Shown here: positions 27,074 through 36,513 of the stretch, one piece after another
Position numbering within the stretch: the first letter of the stretch is position 1
Layout: the number at the start of each line of letters is the position of its first letter
Assembly: GCF_014235785.1 (NCBI RefSeq)
Contig: NZ_CP060137.1
Coordinates: 1,426,001-1,490,000, forward strand
Origin: Bacillus sp. PAMC26568
Lineage (GTDB): Bacteria > Bacillota > Bacilli > Bacillales > Bacillaceae
DNA: 64,000 nt
Direction: 5' to 3'
Program-made: the position numbers and the translations under genes
The notes under the pieces: generated by a model
The model's database searches: none
Seen by the model: only the letters and a program-made list of their open reading frames with translations
What the model was told of the DNA's origin: nothing

Positions 27074-27865
27074 GTGAAGAAGATAAAAGTGTGTGTCGTG
27101 GATGATAATCGTGAACTTGTAGGTCTTTTAGATGAATTTATTTCAAGTCAAGAAGACATGGAAGTGCTTGGCATTGCGTATAACGGTCAAGAGTGTCTTA
27201 ACATGTTGAAAGATAGAGATCCTGATGTTCTTGTTTTGGATATCATTATGCCTCATTTAGATGGTCTTGCTGTACTTGAAAAAGTGAGGGAAATGGAAAA
27301 ATCAAAACAGCCCAATGTCATTATGCTGACTGCTTTCGGTCAGGAAGATGTAACGAAAAAGGCGGTTGATCTTGGAGCTTCCTATTTTATCCTTAAGCCA
27401 TTTGATATGGAAAACCTGGTCAATCATATCCGTCAAGTAAGCGGTAAGGCAGCTGCACCTATTTTATCAAGATCAAACTCCACTCACAGATCCCACTCCG
27501 AAAATAAAGGCAGAAACCTTGATGCAAATATTACAAGTATTATCCATGAAATTGGAGTGCCGGCTCACATTAAAGGCTATTTATACTTAAGAGAAGCCAT
27601 TTCGATGGTTTACAATGATATTGAATTGCTTGGCTCCATAACAAAGGTGTTGTATCCTGATATTGCCAAGAAATTTAACACAACAGCCAGCCGTGTGGAG
27701 CGCGCTATCCGTCATGCAATTGAAGTTGCGTGGAGCCGCGGAAATATTGAATCGATTTCTTCATTATTCGGCTATACAGTAAGCATGTCTAAAGCAAAAC
27801 CAACAAATTCAGAATTTATTGCGATGGTTGCTGATAAATTAAGGCTGGAACATAAAGCTTCTTGA
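27074..27865 (+). CDS. spo0A: Sporulation master response regulator Spo0A
   Basis: A 263-residue response regulator phosphorylated through the phosphorelay; it controls entry into sporulation. The receiver domain (about 5-125) has the acidic pair D10/D11, phosphoacceptor D56 in VLVLDIIMP and the conserved lysine in FILKPFD. A hinge (about 130-150) leads to the DNA-binding domain ending in the conserved [15 protein letters not shown] helix. The start is GTG at 27074 after GAGGAGG, as in B. subtilis. No clear terminator lies directly after it. Confidence 0.98.
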   Translation: MKKIKVCVVDDNRELVGLLDEFISSQEDMEVLGIAYNGQECLNMLKDRDPDVLVLDIIMPHLDGLAVLEKVREMEKSKQPNVIMLTAFGQEDVTKKAVDLGASYFILKPFDMENLVNHIRQVSGKAAAPILSRSNSTHRSHSENKGRNLDANITSIIHEIGVPAHIKGYLYLREAISMVYNDIELLGSITKVLYPDIAKKFNTTASRVERAIRHAIEVAWSRGNIESISSLFGYTVSMSKAKPTNSEFIAMVADKLRLEHKAS

Positions 27866-28058
27866 GAGGGTTAGAATCTTAGAAGCTATACTATAAAAAG
27901 GCTTTGTGCGCTATGGCTGCTTTGCTTATAGTTATTTCACATGAATTAAGTTCTCTGACGTGCTCTATTCCTTGAATTTGAAGATACAGGGAAATTTTAG
28001 AAGGCGTAAGAAATGTAAAAAAACCAAAATACAACAATGTTTACGAAAGAGCCTTTAA

Positions 28059-28096
28059 AAAAGAACCCATTTCATTTATGATTGGGTTCTTTTAGA
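28059..28096. terminator. Bidirectional terminator between spo0A and the yycC-like gene
   Basis: AAAAGAACCCA pairs with TGGGTTCTTTT. The A run before the stem gives a good T tract for the reverse-strand gene ending at 28101. Confidence 0.75.
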
Positions 28097-28100
28097 TTTG

Positions 28101-28244
28101 TTATTGCTCTTCATTCTTCTTTTGAATCTCTGCAAGCTTAGCCAAAAGGATATGCTGTGGCATATGCATAAGCTGCTCTATAGGCACATTTAGTTCTTTA
28201 GCAAGTTTTTGTGCAGTATCTGCTGAAATAGGCAATGGTCTCAA
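28101..28244 (-). CDS. YycC-like small protein
   Basis: A 47-residue ORF on the reverse strand. The start is TTG at 28244, about nine bases after AAAGGAGA. The product begins MRPLPISADTAQKLAKEL and contains VPIEQLMHMPQHILLAKLAE, which I recognise as the YycC-like family of Bacillaceae. It appears to be a short helical cytoplasmic protein of unknown function. It is too short for most ORF filters. Its own ribosome binding site and a terminator just past its stop support it. Confidence 0.8.
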   Translation of the reverse strand: MRPLPISADTAQKLAKELNVPIEQLMHMPQHILLAKLAEIQKKNEEQ

Positions 28245-28393
28245 TTGTTATTTCTCCTTTCTTTCGCAAAGTCTGTTGTAATTCATATAAAGCCTAAATG
28301 AAAGGGCCTTATACATCCTTGAAACATGACTTAGTGGATTATTATGATTCTTAGAAAAATAAAAATACCATTAAAAATGAAGCAGGTGAAAGT

Positions 28394-29113
28394 ATGACCA
28401 AAATATTTGGACATCGGGGGGCGGCAGGTTCATTTCCAGAAAATACGATGCCTTCTTTTCTTGCAGCAATTGATGTAGGTGCAGATGGGATTGAATTAGA
28501 TGTACACCTCTCACAAGACGGAATTCCTGTTGTTATTCATGATGAAACAGTTGATCGTACGACAAATGGAAAAGGGTTTGTAAAGGATCTGAATTATTCG
28601 CAGCTTCACAGCCTTGATGCGTGCTATCGGTTTCCTGCTCAATCAGGAAAGGCTTTCATTCCTTCATTGGAAGAAGTACTAATTTGGAGCTCGCCAGGCG
28701 ATTTTATTGTAAATATAGAACTGAAAAATGACCTCATCCATTATGAGCAGCTTGAGGAAAGAGTGATAGAGCTGGTTTACAGGCACAGTATGCCTAGCCG
28801 CGTCATCCTTTCCTCATTCAACCATCACAGTTTGAGAAAGTGCCACTCCATTTCAAATGAAATTGAAACGGCAGCCCTTTTTAGTGAAAGGTTATTTGAA
28901 CCTTGGAATTACGCTAAAACTCTTTCAGCAAGTGCCATTCACCCTATTCATTATGCTGTAGATGAAACTTCGATTCAATTATCCCAGGAAAACGGTGTTA
29001 AAGTAAGGCCATTTACAGTTAATGATGAAAAGAAAATGAAAAGTTTGTTCAAAGCAGAGTGTGCAGGATTTTTCACAGATTATCCCGAAAGAGCTGCAGC
29101 TATAAAAAAATGA
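28394..29113 (+). CDS. yqiK: Glycerophosphodiester phosphodiesterase YqiK
   Basis: Hydrolyses glycerophosphodiesters to glycerol 3-phosphate and an alcohol. The 239-residue GDPD-family TIM barrel begins with GHRGAAGSFPENTMPSF, then ELDVHLSQDGIPVVIHDETVDRTT, which holds the catalytic and metal residues. No signal peptide is present, so the enzyme is cytoplasmic. Its position after spo0A matches B. subtilis yqiK. Confidence 0.93.
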   Translation: MTKIFGHRGAAGSFPENTMPSFLAAIDVGADGIELDVHLSQDGIPVVIHDETVDRTTNGKGFVKDLNYSQLHSLDACYRFPAQSGKAFIPSLEEVLIWSSPGDFIVNIELKNDLIHYEQLEERVIELVYRHSMPSRVILSSFNHHSLRKCHSISNEIETAALFSERLFEPWNYAKTLSASAIHPIHYAVDETSIQLSQENGVKVRPFTVNDEKKMKSLFKAECAGFFTDYPERAAAIKK

Positions 29114-29114
29114 T

Positions 29115-29153
29115 AAATGAGCCCCGTTTAGATTAAACTAACGGGGTTCATTT
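29115..29153. terminator. Bidirectional terminator between yqiK and yqzF
   Basis: AAATGAGCCCCGTT pairs with AACGGGGTTCATTT (one G-U pair) between convergent genes. Confidence 0.85.
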
Positions 29154-29163
29154 ATTTGTGGAA

Positions 29164-29192
29164 ATGGCAGTTGGCCAAGGCGCTTATGCTTT
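29164..29192 (-). repeat. Short repeat remnant near the yqzF end
   Basis: The reverse strand contains AAAGCATAAGCGCCTTGGCC, resembling the left end of repeat copy 2. It overlaps the last codons of yqzF. Confidence 0.35.
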
Positions 29193-29429
29193 CGTTCTTT
29201 GAAATTTTTTCTGGACTTTATTGCGCTTGCGATCGCGATAAAATACAAATCCAGCTACGAAACTTAATCCTCCTGCAAACAAAAGCAGCCCTGCTGTAAA
29301 TTGAAGCCATAATGATGGAAAAGGGGACTGCAGGATGCCAAACAGCATATCACGCATTAATTTGATGCCGTAACCTGCCAGTACTCCAGGAATCACCATG
29401 ATTAAAAGAGCAAATATTCGTATCATCAT
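29184..29429 (-). CDS. yqzF: DUF2627 membrane protein YqzF
   Basis: An 81-residue protein with two hydrophobic segments (about 3-22 and 43-65) and a basic tail. Sequence type and position between yqiK and bkdR match DUF2627/YqzF. AAAGGA lies about seven bases before the ATG at 29429. The last few codons coincide with a repeat remnant, so the tail may be acquired. Function is unknown. Confidence 0.85.
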   Translation of the reverse strand: MMIRIFALLIMVIPGVLAGYGIKLMRDMLFGILQSPFPSLWLQFTAGLLLFAGGLSFVAGFVFYRDRKRNKVQKKFQRTKA

Positions 29430-29480
29430 TTAATAATCCTTTCCCTGTATCTTATTAAATTGTCGAACGAAAAAAACAAT

Positions 29481-29508
29481 TTGTCAAGTGAACAAAAAAT
29501 GATATGAT
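29481..29508 (+). promoter_or_regulatory. bkdR: Candidate sigma-A promoter of bkdR
   Basis: TTGTCA (29481-29486) and TATGAT (29503-29508) are 16 bases apart, about 70 bases before the start codon. Confidence 0.65.
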
Positions 29509-29515
29509 GAAAGTG

Positions 29516-29529
29516 TGCAATATTTTGCA
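29516..29529. promoter_or_regulatory. bkdR: Dyad just after the bkdR promoter, possible BkdR operator
   Basis: TGCAATATTTTGCA is a dyad lying over the expected transcription start of bkdR. It closely resembles the TGCAATAATTTGC arms of the enhancer region before ptb, which suggests the same protein binds both. Confidence 0.5.
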
Positions 29530-29579
29530 AAAACAAAAATTACATAGGATACATATTGAATGTTAAGGGGCTAATACAT

Positions 29580-31640
29580 ATGCAAAAAGTCTTGCTGGTT
29601 GGCGCGGGTAAGGGCGGGACGACACTGTTAAAAATGCTGACGGAAATAAAAGCTATGGAAGTCATGGCGGTCGCAGATATTCGGTCCGATGCCCCAGGAA
29701 TGCACTTGGCGCGAGAACTTGGAATTTTGACAAGTTCAGACTGGAAGCCATTATTATCTGATCAAATTGATATAGTGATTGAAGCGACAGGGGATCATGA
29801 TGTGTTTGAGGAGCTTCTTAAAAAAAGAAGCAGGAATACAGTCATTATTCCTGGGTCTGTTGCTCATATCATTTCCAATTTGATTAATCAGAAAGAAGAT
29901 TTAATTTCTGCTCTGAAAGATATTACGCATAAGCATGAAACAATTTTTGATTCAACGAACGATGGCATGATCGTTATTGATGAAAAGCAAAGACTAATTC
30001 TATTTAATAAAACGGCAGAAGAAATGACGGGATTGAAAAAAGGGGATGTGATCGGCCGTCTGATTAAAGAGATGATTCCTTCAAGTCAGCTGCCGAGAGT
30101 TCTGAAAACAAGAGAGGTAGAAGTAAACCAGGAGCAGGTTCTTGAAAATGGTCTTAAAATCATCACAACGAGAATACCGATTTTTGATGACTCCGGTTTG
30201 CTGCTTGGAGCCCTTTCCATCTTTAAGGACATTACGGATATCGTAAACCTGGCGGAAGAAATGACGAATCTAAAAGAAATTCAAACACTTCTTCAAGCCA
30301 TCATACAATCGTCTGATGAAGCCATATCAGTTGTAGATGAAGAGGGTAGAGGGATTTTAATTAATCCTGCGTACTCCAGAATGACAGGGTTAACAGAAGA
30401 GCAGGTTTTAGGTAAACCTGCGACTGCAGATATATCTGAAGGTGAGAGCATGCATATGAAGGTGCTTGAGACCAGAAGACCAGTCAGAGGGGTCAGGATG
30501 AAGGTAGGACCCAGCAAAAAGGATGTCATTGTCAATGTCGCCCCAATTATTGTAGATGGCAAGCTGAAAGGCAGTGTCGGCATCATTCATGACATGTCAG
30601 AGATTCAAACATTAACTACAGAATTAAATCGCGCAAGGCAAATTATTAGAACGCTTGAAGCAAAATATGCATTTGAAGATATTATCGGGGCAAGTGAAGA
30701 GATTAAACTTGCCATTGAACAGGCAAAGCTCGGGGCTAAAACGCCAGCTACAGTCCTGCTCAGAGGAGAATCAGGAACAGGCAAAGAGCTGTTTGCGCAT
30801 GCTATCCACAATGCCAGCGACCGCAAGTATAACAAGTTTATCCGAGTGAATTGCGCTGCCATTTCCGAGAGCCTGCTTGAAAGTGAGCTTTTCGGCTATG
30901 AAGAGGGTGCTTTTTCTGGAGCAAAGCGGGGCGGGAAAAGAGGCTTTTTTGAAGAGGCGAATAAAGGGAGTATTTTCCTTGATGAAATAGGAGAGCTCTC
31001 AGCAAATGTTCAAGCAAAGCTGCTCCGTGTATTGCAGGAAAAAGAGATTGTCAGGGTCGGCTCGACAAAATCCATACCGATCAATGTAAGAGTAATTGCT
31101 GCAACAAATATCAATATTGAAAAGGCTATGTCCGATGGAACGTTCCGTGAGGATTTATATTATCGCTTAAATCGATATCCGATTTCAATTCCTCCTTTAA
31201 GAAACAGAAAAATCGACATTCTCTTGCTAAGCGAACATCTAATCCGAAAGTTAAATCAGGATTATGGCAGGAGCATTGAAGGAATTGAAAAGTCAGCTTT
31301 GGACAAGCTTATGAATCACAGCTGGCCTGGAAATGTAAGAGAGCTTGAAAACGTTCTGGGAAGGGCAATGATTTTCATGAATTATAATGAAACATCAATT
31401 GAATCTCATCATTTACCTGAACTTGCTTTAGACCACGATAAAAAACTTGCCGCTAATGCTTATTCTTTAGACCATACGAATAATGAAACACTTGCAGAAT
31501 CGGTTGAACGGCTTGAAGAAATGATTATTAGGGAATCCTTGATTAAACATAATTACAATCGAACCAAAACGGCCCTTTCATTAGGTATTTCTCTGAGAAA
31601 CCTGTATTATAAAATAGAAAAATACAATCTTGCAAAGTAA
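29580..31640 (+). CDS. bkdR: Sigma-54 (SigL)-dependent activator BkdR
   Basis: Activates the bkd operon with SigL in response to branched-chain amino acids. The 686-residue product has a Rossmann-like N-terminal region ([15 protein letters not shown]), two PAS domains (about 120-235 and 245-345), an AAA+ domain with Walker A GESGTGKE, and a C-terminal Fis-type HTH ([17 protein letters not shown]). The sigma-54 contact loop reads GAFSGA near residue 442, with Ser in place of the usual Thr of GAFTGA. The start at 29580 (MQKVLLVG) fits B. subtilis BkdR. Confidence 0.95.
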   Translation: MQKVLLVGAGKGGTTLLKMLTEIKAMEVMAVADIRSDAPGMHLARELGILTSSDWKPLLSDQIDIVIEATGDHDVFEELLKKRSRNTVIIPGSVAHIISNLINQKEDLISALKDITHKHETIFDSTNDGMIVIDEKQRLILFNKTAEEMTGLKKGDVIGRLIKEMIPSSQLPRVLKTREVEVNQEQVLENGLKIITTRIPIFDDSGLLLGALSIFKDITDIVNLAEEMTNLKEIQTLLQAIIQSSDEAISVVDEEGRGILINPAYSRMTGLTEEQVLGKPATADISEGESMHMKVLETRRPVRGVRMKVGPSKKDVIVNVAPIIVDGKLKGSVGIIHDMSEIQTLTTELNRARQIIRTLEAKYAFEDIIGASEEIKLAIEQAKLGAKTPATVLLRGESGTGKELFAHAIHNASDRKYNKFIRVNCAAISESLLESELFGYEEGAFSGAKRGGKRGFFEEANKGSIFLDEIGELSANVQAKLLRVLQEKEIVRVGSTKSIPINVRVIAATNINIEKAMSDGTFREDLYYRLNRYPISIPPLRNRKIDILLLSEHLIRKLNQDYGRSIEGIEKSALDKLMNHSWPGNVRELENVLGRAMIFMNYNETSIESHHLPELALDHDKKLAANAYSLDHTNNETLAESVERLEEMIIRESLIKHNYNRTKTALSLGISLRNLYYKIEKYNLAK

Positions 31641-31645
31641 TGCAT

Positions 31646-31676
31646 GCAATAATTTGCGTGTCATGCAAATTATTGC
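31646..31676. promoter_or_regulatory. Inverted repeat upstream of ptb, probable BkdR enhancer
   Basis: GCAATAATTTGC and GCAAATTATTGC are perfect inverted 12-mers separated by seven bases. They lie about 46 bases before the -24 element, directly after the bkdR stop. This is the position expected for an upstream activating sequence. Confidence 0.7.
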
Positions 31677-31696
31677 GCGTGCTTATATTGAAGAAA

Positions 31697-31711
31697 GTGA
31701 AGCGTTTACAT
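31697..31711. promoter_or_regulatory. Weak cre-like site before ptb
   Basis: The reverse strand reads ATGTAAACGCTTCAC, a good half match to the CcpA cre consensus but with a poor right half. It lies between the enhancer and the sigma-54 promoter. Confidence 0.3.
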
Positions 31712-31721
31712 AATATCTCCT

Positions 31722-31737
31722 TGGCACGCTTCTTGCA
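31722..31737 (+). promoter_or_regulatory. Sigma-54 (SigL) -24/-12 promoter of the bkd operon
   Basis: TTGGCAC and TTGCA are spaced exactly as in the sigma-54 consensus TGGCAC-N5-TTGCA. It lies 47 bases before ptb. Confidence 0.92.
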
Positions 31738-31783
31738 TATTAAAAGATGGGTGCTGTGAATACATCTTGAAGGGATTGAAAAC

Positions 31784-32677
31784 GTGATGAACTTAGAAAG
31801 CCTGCTAGAAAAAGCAGCCCAACTAGAGAATAAAACAGTAGCTGTAGCATCAGCAGAAGATTCCGAGGTGCTTGAAGCTGTATTAGAGGCATCAGAAAGA
31901 AGGCTTGCTGAATTTATTTTGTTCGGCAATAAAGAAGAGATTGAAATCATGCTTCAGGAAAGAAATGCTGATGTAAATAAGTTTCATATTAAGCATGCAA
32001 GATCCGGGGAGCAAGCTTCAGAGTTTGCTGTAAAGGCTGTTTTTCATAATGAAGCAGATGTTTTAATGAAGGGCAATGTTCCAACAGCTGTTATCTTAAA
32101 GTCAGTATTAAATAAGGAATATGGATTGCGCACAGGCAAAATCCTTTCGCATGTTGCCGTTTTTGAAGTGCCGGGCTATGAAAGGTATACGATTGTAACC
32201 GATGCTGCAATGAATATTGCACCTGATCTGGAACAAAAAAAGCAAATTCTTGAGAATTCCGTCATGGTGGCAAGAAAGATAGGGATAGACGTTCCAAAAG
32301 TAGCTCCTCTTGCTGCAGTTGAAGTGATTAATCCTTCTATGCAGGCAACCTTAGATGCTGCAGCTCTTTCTCAAATGAATAAAAGAGGCCAGATTAAGCA
32401 TTGCATCGTAGATGGACCTCTTGCACTTGATAATGCAGTTTCCTTTGAGGCTGCAGAACATAAAGGCATTAAAAGCGAGGTTGCGGGGCAAGCAGATATT
32501 CTTTTAGTACCAACCATTGAAGTTGGCAATGTTTTATATAAATCTCTCATGTATTTTGCTCAGGCAAAAGTCGGAGCCATCATTGCGGGTGCAAAAGCCC
32601 CGATTGTATTAACTAGCCGTGCAGATTCATCAGAAAGCAAATTATATTCACTTGCATTGGCGATTTGCTCAAGTTAA
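31784..32677 (+). CDS. ptb: Phosphate butyryltransferase
   Basis: Converts butyryl-CoA or branched acyl-CoA and phosphate to acyl phosphate and CoA. The 297-residue product belongs to the phosphate acetyl/butyryltransferase family, with DVLMKGNVPTAVILK and CIVDGPLALDNAVS as conserved blocks. It is the first gene of the bkd operon. The start may be GTG at 31784 or ATG at 31787 (AAGGGA upstream). With buk it conserves acyl-CoA energy as ATP. Confidence 0.95.
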   Translation: MMNLESLLEKAAQLENKTVAVASAEDSEVLEAVLEASERRLAEFILFGNKEEIEIMLQERNADVNKFHIKHARSGEQASEFAVKAVFHNEADVLMKGNVPTAVILKSVLNKEYGLRTGKILSHVAVFEVPGYERYTIVTDAAMNIAPDLEQKKQILENSVMVARKIGIDVPKVAPLAAVEVINPSMQATLDAAALSQMNKRGQIKHCIVDGPLALDNAVSFEAAEHKGIKSEVAGQADILLVPTIEVGNVLYKSLMYFAQAKVGAIIAGAKAPIVLTSRADSSESKLYSLALAICSS

Positions 32678-32739
32678 GTCGTAAACGTCCAGCTATTTGC
32701 ATGGATCTCAAACGAAATCAATCTTAGGAGGATTTACAC

Positions 32740-33834
32740 ATGGAAATTTTCAAATATATGGAACAATATAATTATGAGCAATTGGTATTTTGTCAAGATA
32801 AACACTCTGGATTAAAAGCAATAATCGCCATTCATGATACAACTCTAGGACCTGCTTTAGGCGGAACACGAATGTGGACGTATGCTTCAGAAGCAGAAGC
32901 AATTGAGGATGCACTGCGTTTAGCTAAGGGAATGACGTATAAAAATGCTGCAGCAGGCTTAAATCTTGGCGGAGGAAAAACAGTCATCATCGGCGATCCG
33001 CGCAAGGATAAAAATGAAGAGATGTTCCGTGCATTCGGCCGTTATATTCAAGGGCTTAATGGCCGCTATATTACTGCTGAAGATGTAGGCACAACTGTAG
33101 AAGATATGGACCTGATTCACGAAGAAACAAACTATGTTACTGGAATTTCTCCAGCATTCGGTTCTTCAGGAAATCCGTCACCTGTTACAGCATTTGGTGT
33201 ATACCGAGGTATGAAAGCTGCAGCTAAAGCTGCGTTTGGAACAGATTCACTAGAAGGAAAAACTGTAGCTGTACAAGGTGTTGGAAACGTAGCTTTTAAC
33301 CTTTGCAGACATTTGCATGAAGAAGGAGCACACCTGATTGTAACAGATATCAATAAAGAAGCTGTCCAAAGAGCAGTTGAAGCATTTGGGGCAAAAGCAG
33401 TAGATCCTGATGAAATATACGGCGTTGACTGCGATATTTATGCACCTTGTGCACTTGGGGCTACCATCAATGACGATACAATTCCTCAAATCAAAGCGAA
33501 AGTAATTGCAGGGGCTGCAAACAACCAATTAAGAGAAACCCGCCATGGGGATACAATACATGAGATGGGAATTGCTTATGCACCTGATTATGTCATTAAT
33601 GCTGGCGGAGTTATTAATGTAGCAGACGAATTATTGGGATACAATAGTGAAAGAGCGATGAAAAAAGTAGAAGGCATTTATCAAAATATCGAGCGTGTAT
33701 TTGAAATTGCAAAGCGTGACGGCATTCCTACATATGTTGCTGCTGACCGTTTAGCGGAAGAGCGCATTGAAAGAATGAGAAACTCACGCAGTCAATTTCT
33801 GCAAAATGGACATCACATTTTAAGCCGCCGCTAA
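32740..33834 (+). CDS. bcd: Leucine dehydrogenase
   Basis: NAD-dependent oxidative deamination of leucine, valine and isoleucine to 2-oxo acids. The 364-residue product has the glycine-rich catalytic block [17 protein letters not shown] (catalytic Lys near 80) and the NAD-binding [21 protein letters not shown] precedes the ATG. Confidence 0.97.
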   Translation: MEIFKYMEQYNYEQLVFCQDKHSGLKAIIAIHDTTLGPALGGTRMWTYASEAEAIEDALRLAKGMTYKNAAAGLNLGGGKTVIIGDPRKDKNEEMFRAFGRYIQGLNGRYITAEDVGTTVEDMDLIHEETNYVTGISPAFGSSGNPSPVTAFGVYRGMKAAAKAAFGTDSLEGKTVAVQGVGNVAFNLCRHLHEEGAHLIVTDINKEAVQRAVEAFGAKAVDPDEIYGVDCDIYAPCALGATINDDTIPQIKAKVIAGAANNQLRETRHGDTIHEMGIAYAPDYVINAGGVINVADELLGYNSERAMKKVEGIYQNIERVFEIAKRDGIPTYVAADRLAEERIERMRNSRSQFLQNGHHILSRR

Positions 33835-33856
33835 TTGGCAATTAACTGAGAATGGA

Positions 33857-33889
33857 TACAAGACAGCGTGTACCTGCGTTGTCTTATCT
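33857..33889 (+). terminator. Hairpin between bcd and buk
   Basis: AAGACAGCG and CGTTGTCTT (one G-U pair) form a nine-base stem followed by ATCTTTCTT. The poor T run suggests partial termination or an mRNA stabiliser inside the operon. Confidence 0.4.
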
Positions 33890-33914
33890 TTCTTACATTT
33901 GGAGGTATTAGACG

Positions 33915-35024
33915 TTGCAAGAGAAAGAATATCGGATTCTCGTCTTAAATCCAGGTTCAACCTCGACGAAAATTGGCGTATTTGATAATGAACGATCTAT
34001 TTTTGAAAAGACAATCAGACATGAAACAAATAAAATTAATGCTTTCAGCAGCATTATAGAACAATACGAATTCAGAAAGCAGACCATTCTCGAAACCCTT
34101 GATGAAGAGGGCATTAATATCTCTAAATTAAGCGCTGTATGCGGCCGCGGGGGATTGCTTCGTCCGATTGAAGGCGGCACCTATCATGTGAATGACCAAA
34201 TGCTGAAGGATCTCCGAATGGGGTTTGCAGGTCAGCATGCTTCGAATTTAGGCGGCATCATTGCCTACGAAATAGCAAGCGGACTAAACATCCCTTCATT
34301 TATCGTTGATCCTGTTGTTGTAGATGAAATGGAAACGATTGCAAAGGTATCGGGCGTCCCATCAATCGAAAGAAAGAGTATTTTTCATGCGCTGAACCAA
34401 AAATCAGTGGCCAGAAAAGTTGCTCAGCAATTCGGCAGAAAATACAGTGAAATGAGCTTTATTGTCGCTCATATGGGCGGCGGGATTACGATTGGTGTTC
34501 ACAAACTGGGCAAGGTTGTTGATGTAAACAACGGGCTTCACGGTGATGGTCCGTTCAGTCCTGAACGTGCTGGAACAGTGCCTGCAGGCGATCTTGTGAA
34601 TCTTTGCTATTCTGGCGATTACTATCGCGAAGAAGTAATGAAAATGCTTGTCGGACAAGGCGGTCTTGTGGGCTATCTTGGAACGAATGACGGTCAGAAA
34701 GTGGAGCGTATGATAGCAGCCGGAGATAAAAAGGCAAAGCTTATATTTGATGCAATGGCATATCAAATCGCAAAAGAAATTGGAGCAGCAAGTGCTGTTC
34801 TCAAAGGAAAAGTCGACGCTATTATTTTAACGGGCGGACTTGCCTACGGAAAACAATTTGTAAAAGAAATTTCATCTTATATAGACTGGATAGCAGATGT
34901 CATTGTATTTCCGGGAGAGAACGAACTTCAGGCACTTACAGAAGGAGCTCTCCGTGTGTTGCGCGGAGAAGAACCGGCAAAAGAATATCTTGATCAAAAA
35001 ATGGATTCTAACATATACAACTAG
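33915..35024 (+). CDS. buk: Butyrate kinase
   Basis: Converts butyryl or branched-chain acyl phosphate and ADP to the acid and ATP. The 369-residue acetate/butyrate kinase family protein has [13 protein letters not shown] at the N-terminus, [14 protein letters not shown] in the middle and the ILTGGLAYG block near the end. The start is TTG at 33915, eight bases after GGAGGT. Confidence 0.96.
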   Translation: MQEKEYRILVLNPGSTSTKIGVFDNERSIFEKTIRHETNKINAFSSIIEQYEFRKQTILETLDEEGINISKLSAVCGRGGLLRPIEGGTYHVNDQMLKDLRMGFAGQHASNLGGIIAYEIASGLNIPSFIVDPVVVDEMETIAKVSGVPSIERKSIFHALNQKSVARKVAQQFGRKYSEMSFIVAHMGGGITIGVHKLGKVVDVNNGLHGDGPFSPERAGTVPAGDLVNLCYSGDYYREEVMKMLVGQGGLVGYLGTNDGQKVERMIAAGDKKAKLIFDAMAYQIAKEIGAASAVLKGKVDAIILTGGLAYGKQFVKEISSYIDWIADVIVFPGENELQALTEGALRVLRGEEPAKEYLDQKMDSNIYN

Positions 35025-35048
35025 ATTTTAAATGAGAGGAGCATCACT

Positions 35049-36470
35049 ATGGCAACAGAATATGATCTCGTCATTGTGGGCGGCGGCACAGGCGGTTATG
35101 TAGCTGCGATCCGCGCCAGCCAGCTCGGCTTAAAAACAGCAATAGTTGAAAAAGGAAAACTTGGAGGGACTTGTCTGCATGCAGGCTGCATTCCAAGCAA
35201 AGCGCTGCTTAGAAGTGCAGAAGTTTTTGCAACGGCGAAAAGAAGCGAAGAGTTTGGCGTTATTACTTCAGGCGTTGAGCTGAATTTTATAAAGGTGCAA
35301 GAACGTAAGCAATCTATCATTGATACACTGCATAAAGGTGTTCAGCATTTGATGAAGCAAGGGAAAATCGACGTTTATGAAGGGACAGGGCGCATACTTG
35401 GTCCTTCGATCTTTTCTCCAATGCCGGGAACAATCTCAGTAGAAATGAATAACGGTGAGGAAAACGAGATGCTGATTCCTAAAAACGTTATTGTAGCTAC
35501 TGGTTCACGTCCCCGCAGTTTACCGGGCCTTACAATAGACGGCGAGTCTGTATTAACATCTGATGAGGCTTTGCAGCTTGAAACATTGCCAAAGTCAATC
35601 ATTATTGTCGGCGGAGGCGTAATTGGAATTGAGTGGGCCTCTATGCTGTCTGATTTTGAGCTTGAAGTAACAGTACTTGAATATGCAGATCGCATTTTGC
35701 CGACAGAAGATGCTGAAATTTCAAAAGAAATGCAGCGTTTGCTTAAGAAGAAAGGAATCAATGTCGTAACAGGTGCCAAGGTACTTTCTGAAACTCTTGA
35801 AAAAGGTGAATCCGTTTCAATCAGTGCTGAGCATAAAGGTGAAGTAAAATCGTTTTCTGCTGAAAAAATCCTTGTATCAGTTGGACGCCAGGCAAATGTT
35901 GAAGGAATTGGCATTGAAAATACAGAGATTCAGGTCGAAAAAGGATTTGTAAAAACAAATCAGTTTATGCAAACAAAAGAATCACATATATATGCAATTG
36001 GCGATGTCATTGGCGGTCTTCAGCTTGCGCATGTGGCTTCACATGAGGGCATAGTAGCGGTTGAACACATTGCTGGGCATAATCCTTCTGCAATTGATTA
36101 TAAAAAGGTTTCTAAATGCGTTTACAGCTCACCTGAAATTGCAAGTGTCGGATATACGGAAGAAGAGGCAAAAAACGCTGGCTTCGAAGTGAAAACAGGC
36201 AAGTTTTCATTCCGTGCAATTGGTAAAGCACTTGTTTTCGGTGAATCCGATGGCTTTGTCAAGCTGATAGCTGATGCAAAAACAGATGATCTGCTTGGTG
36301 TTCACATGATTGGACCGCATGTAACGGACATGATTTCAGAAGCAGGACTTGCGATGGTGCTTGATGCAACACCTTGGGAAATTGGTCAAACAATTCATCC
36401 TCACCCTACACTGTCTGAAGCAATAGGTGAAGCTGCACTTGCTGTTGATGGAAAAGCAATTCACTCTTAA
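35049..36470 (+). CDS. lpdV: Dihydrolipoyl dehydrogenase, E3 of the branched-chain complex
   Basis: An FAD enzyme that reoxidises dihydrolipoamide on BkdB with NAD+. The 473-residue product has the FAD motif VIVGGGTGGYVAA, the redox disulfide GTCLHAGCIPSK (about 42-53), NAD-binding IIVGGGVIGIEWAS near 180, and the active-site HPHPTLSE near the end. It lies inside the bkd operon, so it serves this complex. Confidence 0.97.
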   Translation: MATEYDLVIVGGGTGGYVAAIRASQLGLKTAIVEKGKLGGTCLHAGCIPSKALLRSAEVFATAKRSEEFGVITSGVELNFIKVQERKQSIIDTLHKGVQHLMKQGKIDVYEGTGRILGPSIFSPMPGTISVEMNNGEENEMLIPKNVIVATGSRPRSLPGLTIDGESVLTSDEALQLETLPKSIIIVGGGVIGIEWASMLSDFELEVTVLEYADRILPTEDAEISKEMQRLLKKKGINVVTGAKVLSETLEKGESVSISAEHKGEVKSFSAEKILVSVGRQANVEGIGIENTEIQVEKGFVKTNQFMQTKESHIYAIGDVIGGLQLAHVASHEGIVAVEHIAGHNPSAIDYKKVSKCVYSSPEIASVGYTEEEAKNAGFEVKTGKFSFRAIGKALVFGESDGFVKLIADAKTDDLLGVHMIGPHVTDMISEAGLAMVLDATPWEIGQTIHPHPTLSEAIGEAALAVDGKAIHS

Positions 36471-36513
36471 AGGGGTCAATCCCTTACATACTGATTTTTG
36501 AGGAGGCAATAAA

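Noticed and set aside
35375-35914. 179-residue reverse ORF over lpdV
   Set aside because: It lies fully within the conserved lpdV gene on the other strand and has no family resemblance.
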